A DNA stretch of 7,415 bases from positions 1 through 7,415 of the forward strand of contig JAZUKH010000243.1 of assembly GCA_045643185.1 (NCBI GenBank). Reading direction: 5' to 3'. The DNA is from RGIG464 sp045643185. GTDB lineage: Bacteria; Myxococcota_A; Bradymonadia; UBA4248. This document shows positions 6,887 through 7,415 of this stretch, in pieces. Each line of letters begins with the position of its first letter. Position 1 is the stretch's first letter. The position numbers and the translations under genes were made by a program. Below the pieces are notes generated by a model. The model worked only from the letters and a program-made list of their open reading frames with translations, had not been told where the DNA came from and made no database searches.

Positions 6887-6927
6887 CGGCCGCGAACTTG
6901 CCTTCGGCTTCGAACAAATCGCGGCCG
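6887..6927. repeat. hairpin with conserved-type loop, unit 2
   Basis: The arm CGGCCGCGA (6887-6895) pairs perfectly with TCGCGGCCG (6919-6927). The 23-base loop contains CTTGCCTTCGGCTTCG and ends in AACAAA. The loop is related to that of the hairpin at 6789-6831 (GAACTYGC, then TTCG, then AACAA), while the stem beyond CGGCCG differs. There is no flanking T-run. Confidence 0.75.
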
Positions 6928-6934
6928 CTCGCCC

Positions 6935-6974
6935 ATCTCAGCCTGCTTGCCTTCGGCTTCGCAACGGCTGAGAT
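6935..6974. repeat. hairpin with conserved-type loop, unit 3
   Basis: The arm ATCTCAGCC (6935-6943) pairs perfectly with GGCTGAGAT (6966-6974). The 22-base loop contains the same CTTGCCTTCGGCTTCG found in unit 2, but the stem sequence is entirely different. Only three T follow the stem, so it would be at best a poor terminator on the plus strand. Confidence 0.75.
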
Positions 6975-7018
6975 TTTGAATTTCTGACTAGACAAAGCTT
7001 CCTCGACTGAGACGTAAC

Positions 7019-7095
7019 TTGGCAATATATAAAGAAGGAGATGTTTTTTCGTACCTGCATGTAGGTTTTAACTAATCAATCAGTGGATCGACGAC
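7019..7095. repeat. 77-base direct repeat, copy A
   Basis: It begins with ttggcaatatataaagaagg (20 bases, identical in copy B). A 14-base segment unlike copy B follows, then a 43-base segment matching copy B at 40 positions. The second segment starts with the near-palindrome ACCTGCATGTAGGT (7053-7066). The variable segment makes AGAAGGAGATG here, which looks like a Shine-Dalgarno and start, but the frame stops after seven codons. I see no gene in it. Confidence 0.9.
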
Positions 7096-7148
7096 GAAGA
7101 CAGAAAAAGTCACTAGAAACAAAAAAATCCGTCACTTTATGAAACTCG

Positions 7149-7224
7149 TTGGCAATATATAAAGAAGGGGGATATATTAACACCTACATGTAGGTTTTAG
7201 CTAATCAACCAGTGGATCGACGAC
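7149..7224. repeat. 76-base direct repeat, copy B
   Basis: This is the partner of 7019-7095. The first 20 bases are identical, the middle 13 bases (7169-7181) are unrelated to copy A, and the last 43 differ at three positions. The palindrome is perfect in this copy: ACCTACATGTAGGT at 7182-7195 is its own reverse complement. No ATG is present after the purine-rich AAAGAAGGGGG, so the start-like feature of copy A is not conserved. Confidence 0.9.
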
Positions 7225-7254
7225 TTGCCGTTTAGTCTTAAACAATTTTCACGA

Positions 7255-7305
7255 GCAGGCTGCGGCCTGCGGCACGCAGGGGGTTCGCCAGGGCGCGAAC
7301 CCCCT
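7255..7305. repeat. two adjacent GC-rich hairpins before the second long repeat
   Basis: GCAGGC (7255-7260) pairs with GCCTGC (7265-7270) around TGCG. Then AGGGGGTTCGC (7278-7288) pairs with GCGAACCCCCT (7295-7305) around a six-base loop. The second is an 11-pair stem of high stability with no T-run directly behind it; the next T-run, at 7321, is part of the long repeat. These look like intergenic structural repeats and not terminators. Confidence 0.7.
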
Positions 7306-7309
7306 ACAA

Positions 7310-7413
7310 CCCCCGCGCCCTTTTTTGTCGGCCGTGTGGAACTCGCTTCGCTCAAACAAGCCACACGGCCGTACCAACTTCAGGAACGGTTAAGGTAGAT
7401 CATCGTAAACTTA
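7310..7413. repeat. 104-base direct repeat, copy 2
   Basis: This is identical to 6770-6873 over all 104 bases, in the same orientation. The match ends two bases before the window edge (A at 7414 against C at 6874). It contains the same 11-pair hairpin (7329-7339 with 7361-7371). On the minus strand the final 33 bases of the window read LKFTMIYLNRS and a TGA (7382-7380), so this copy could be the 3' end of a gene lying to the right. Confidence 0.95.
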
Positions 7414-7415
7414 AG

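Noticed and set aside
6840..7025. 61-codon minus-strand frame ending KFTMIYLNRS
   Set aside because: It starts with TTG inside a repeat and runs through two hairpins. Only its last ten codons are of interest, and these are discussed as part of the long repeat.
7019..7224. Integron attC sites or a dif-type Xer site
   Set aside because: No properly placed RYYYAAC/GTTRRRY pair and no XerC/XerD-like arms are visible, and no cassette gene lies between the copies.
6770..7415. CRISPR array or insertion sequence
   Set aside because: There are only two copies of each repeat, with unequal spacing. There are no spacers of regular length, no transposase frame and no terminal inverted repeats.

Overview
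The window reads as chromosomal DNA of a Gram-negative bacterium of roughly balanced G+C. The support for this is a large inner-membrane RND-superfamily transporter, a small predicted lipoprotein, and a clean AAGGAGG-type Shine-Dalgarno. The phylum cannot be fixed from the sequence. There are no rRNA or tRNA genes, transposases, phage genes or CRISPR arrays.

Layout. (1) Positions 1-627 are mostly non-coding. An open frame on the minus strand may run off the left edge (1-143). It is followed by a cluster of short GC-rich hairpins (196-309) and a weak promoter-like stretch before the first large gene. (2) 628-3078, plus strand: an 816-residue, 12-TM MMPL/HAE3-type RND exporter that appears to be a single-gene unit, ending in a strong intrinsic terminator at 3097-3132. 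(3) 3193-6558, minus strand, convergent with the transporter: a compact three-gene set. In transcription order these are a 136-residue DUF3592-like two-TM protein (6148-6558), an 821-residue multi-domain membrane protein of unknown function (3633-6098), and a 140-residue putative lipoprotein (3193-3615). The gaps are 49 and 17 bases, so co-transcription is likely. (4) 6559-7415: no convincing gene, but dense repeat structure. It holds two identical 104-base direct repeats, a second pair of about 77-base direct repeats carrying a palindrome, and a series of hairpins. Three of these share a related loop sequence on unrelated stems.

How the genes may work together. The transporter is probably a stand-alone exporter of lipids or other hydrophobic molecules and has no visible partner. 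The minus-strand trio looks like an uncharacterised envelope module. The small first protein and the extracytoplasmic part of the large second protein share a motif (NVGDT-x-TV in a similar setting), and the third product is predicted to be lipid-anchored. The large protein also has a long cytoplasmic part, with a beta-rich segment, a coiled coil and a duplicated Gly/Ala-rich segment. This trio and the repeat-filled region upstream of it are the least explained parts of the window.
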